DNA of 64,000 nucleotides. It comes from Dactylosporangium sucinum. GTDB lineage: Bacteria; Actinomycetota; Actinomycetes; Mycobacteriales; Micromonosporaceae. Shown here piece by piece: positions 62,620 through 64,000 of the stretch; the stretch's first letter is position 1; each line of letters starts with the position of its first letter. The notes beneath the pieces were generated by a model. That model worked only from the letters and a program-made list of their open reading frames with translations, was not told where the DNA came from and made no database searches. The translations under genes and the position numbers were made by a program. The stretch lies in the NCBI RefSeq assembly GCF_014647515.1, contig NZ_BMPI01000022.1, forward strand, positions 1-64,000, given 5' to 3'.

Positions 62620-63506
62620 TCCTCCAGCAGCGCCGGGGTCAGGCCGGCCGCGGCGATGGCCTGCAGGGCCGCGATGAAGTCGTCGACGAAGCGGTCGCGG
62701 AAGTGCATCAGGATGACGTCGCCCTTCTGGACCGTCTTGCCCTCCTGGTACCGCACGATGCCCTTGTCGACGGTCTCCTTCCAGAAGAGACCGGCCTTCA
62801 TCCCGCACTCGTGGATGACCTTGAGCGTCGTCTGGTCCTTCTCGCCGAACGGCGGGCGGAAGAGCGTCGGGCGCTTGCCGAACATCTGCCCCAGCTGGTC
62901 GGCCGAGCCGCAGATCTCCTTCTGCTGGAAGCTGTACGGCTTGCCCTTGAGGCTCTGATGGCTGATCGTGTGCGCCTCGATCACGGCGCCCGCGTCCTGG
63001 AGGCGCTTGAAGTACGCCGGATCGTCCTTGATCGCATTGATGGTCAGGAACAGCGTCACCGGCACGCCGGCCTCACGGAACAGTTCGAGCGCCTCGGGCC
63101 GCTTGATCCAGCCGTCGTCGATCGTGAGAAACGCGACCGGCTGGTCGGTCTGGATCCGCGACAGCCACGGGGCGCTGTTGCCCTCGGGCACGTTGATGTG
63201 GTGCGGCGTCGGCGGCTTGCCGAACTTCGGCAGGCGCCCCTGGTAGGCGCTGCCGGGCGGCGGCAGCGACGAGGCGGGCGCGCCGGCTCCTCCCGGGCTC
63301 TTCGACGGCTGGGCCGAACCGGAAGGCTGGCCCGGCGTGGCGTCGGCGGACGGCGACCCGGCACCCGAGGCGGACACCCTGGGCGAGGCACCGGCGCTGG
63401 CCCGGGCAGAGTGACCGGCCTGCGCCGTGTCGTCGCAGGCGGCCAGGACGGCGAGCATCGTCAGGCCGACGGCCAGCCGGCGGACGGACCTAGCACTGAA
63501 GCGCAC
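62607..63506 (-). CDS. Lipoprotein polysaccharide deacetylase (NodB family, CE4)
   Basis: About 299 residues from the GTG at 63506, which places the lipobox VLAACDD correctly after a signal peptide; upstream codons in frame are not signal-like. A Ser/Pro/Gly-rich tether of about 70 residues follows. NodB motifs: FLTIDDGW (metal and base Asp), HTISH (metal His pair), RPPFGE, and GDVILMHF (late His). It likely deacetylates cell-wall glycans outside the membrane. Confidence 0.9.
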   Translation of the reverse strand: MRFSARSVRRLAVGLTMLAVLAACDDTAQAGHSARASAGASPRVSASGAGSPSADATPGQPSGSAQPSKSPGGAGAPASSLPPPGSAYQGRLPKFGKPPTPHHINVPEGNSAPWLSRIQTDQPVAFLTIDDGWIKRPEALELFREAGVPVTLFLTINAIKDDPAYFKRLQDAGAVIEAHTISHQSLKGKPYSFQQKEICGSADQLGQMFGKRPTLFRPPFGEKDQTTLKVIHECGMKAGLFWKETVDKGIVRYQEGKTVQKGDVILMHFRDRFVDDFIAALQAIAAAGLTPALLEDYIP

Positions 63507-63593
63507 GCAACGCAGCGTATCGGGCGAAAGGGGAGCCGTGGGGGTGAAGAAACGCACCCGAACGGCGTGCAACTGTCCAAATACTGAAAACCG

Positions 63594-64000
63594 TCAACCG
63601 GGAAGCGTGAATGTGCCGGCGCGCTCCCGCACCAGGCCGTCGGCCAGCAGCCCTCCGAGTGCCCGTTCGCGCTGCTCAGCGTCGGGCCAGACGGCATCCA
63701 GCCGATCGCGGGCGACCGGGTCGTCGGCCGCGCGCAGGACCGCCATGATGAGTCCACGCACATATCGGTCGGTCCCGTGGTACCGCTGGATCCTCCGGCT
63801 CGGCGCCGCACTCGGCGGCGACCCGGCCAGCCGCCACGCGCACACCGCCGTCAGTGGACAGTCGTCGCAGCGCGGGGTGCGGGCCGTGCAGACCACCGCG
63901 CCGAGCTCCATGAACGCGACCGAGGCGGTGGCCGCGGCCTCGTGGTCGACGGGCAGCAGCACCTCGACGGCGCGCAGGTCGGCCGGGGTCGTGGCGGCGC
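63594..64000 (-). CDS. mutY: A/G-specific adenine glycosylase MutY, C-terminal part
   Basis: Only the 3' portion is in the window; the reading frame runs off the right edge. Visible are the end of the catalytic domain (VAFMELGAVVCTARTPRCD) and the [4Fe-4S] cluster C-x6-C-x2-C-x5-C in CTARTPRCDDCPLTAVC, then a short C-terminal domain. MutY removes adenine opposite 8-oxoguanine. Its place near clpC matches mycobacteria. Confidence 0.9.
   Translation of the reverse strand, partial: AATTPADLRAVEVLLPVDHEAAATASVAFMELGAVVCTARTPRCDDCPLTAVCAWRLAGSPPSAAPSRRIQRYHGTDRYVRGLIMAVLRAADDPVARDRLDAVWPDAEQRERALGGLLADGLVRERAGTFTLPG

Overview
The window is very GC-rich, uses many GTG starts and is packed with 4-bp ATGA/GTGA gene overlaps. 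It carries the actinobacterial hallmarks BldG, Lsr2, ClpC, a 6C RNA and type VII secretion (ESX) genes. The gene order topA..panC-panD..nadB-nadC..coaX..lysS-lsr2-clpC..mutY, and HAD/6C RNA/ssd-tad..helicase..bldG-hppA, is chromosomal actinobacterial core. A filamentous actinomycete, probably of the Micromonosporaceae, is my inference; nothing in the window is decisive for genus. I saw no rRNA, tRNA, CRISPR array, transposase or prophage.

Layout. 0-3 kb: a SigL-like ECF sigma factor with its zinc-finger anti-sigma factor, a RarD-type permease and a small holin-4-like membrane protein. 3-13.5 kb: a fragmentary type VII secretion locus (eccE, eccB, two WXG100 genes, mycosin) without eccC or eccD. 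It is interrupted by a stand-alone Dam-like adenine methylase and followed by a giant Pro-rich SseB-domain protein with a distinct C-terminal domain. That gene is translationally coupled to a small acidic protein, the best candidate here for an undescribed toxin/immunity-like or ESX-substrate system. 13.5-19.2 kb: an alpha/beta hydrolase lacking its nucleophile, a C45 autoproteolytic acyltransferase, and a DUF1800-DUF1501 pair. 19.2-24.4 kb: a repeat-rich intergenic region, acetyl-CoA synthetase, a degenerate Fic protein, a small membrane protein and a HAD phosphatase.

24.5-30 kb: 6C RNA followed by a tad-type pilus/secretion operon (ssd, tadA, tadB, tadC, a DUF4244 pilin-like gene and two TadE-like genes). 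The last gene runs antisense through the 3' end of a DEAD-box helicase. 31.9-40 kb: the BldG anti-anti-sigma / anti-sigma kinase pair, a proton-pumping pyrophosphatase of K+-independent signature, a lipoprotein, a conserved unknown and topoisomerase I. 40-43.8 kb: an acyltransferase-3 protein, an aldonolactone oxidase and a divergent TetR regulator.

43.9-58 kb: a cofactor block (DUF2520-panC-panD, then nadB-nadC, then coaX) feeding CoA and NAD synthesis. Four paralogous 'septum formation' envelope proteins are inserted between panD and nadB, and a GT-C type membrane glycosyltransferase and a methyltransferase flank coaX. Then come lysS, lsr2 and clpC, a stand-alone MalT/STAND-like NTPase, a lipoprotein polysaccharide deacetylase and the 3' part of mutY at the window edge.

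Intergenic regions hold at least three families of long palindromic (REP-like) elements with 12-24-bp arms, at about 0.04, 19.3-19.8, 48.9, 55.3, 61.3 and 61.4 kb.
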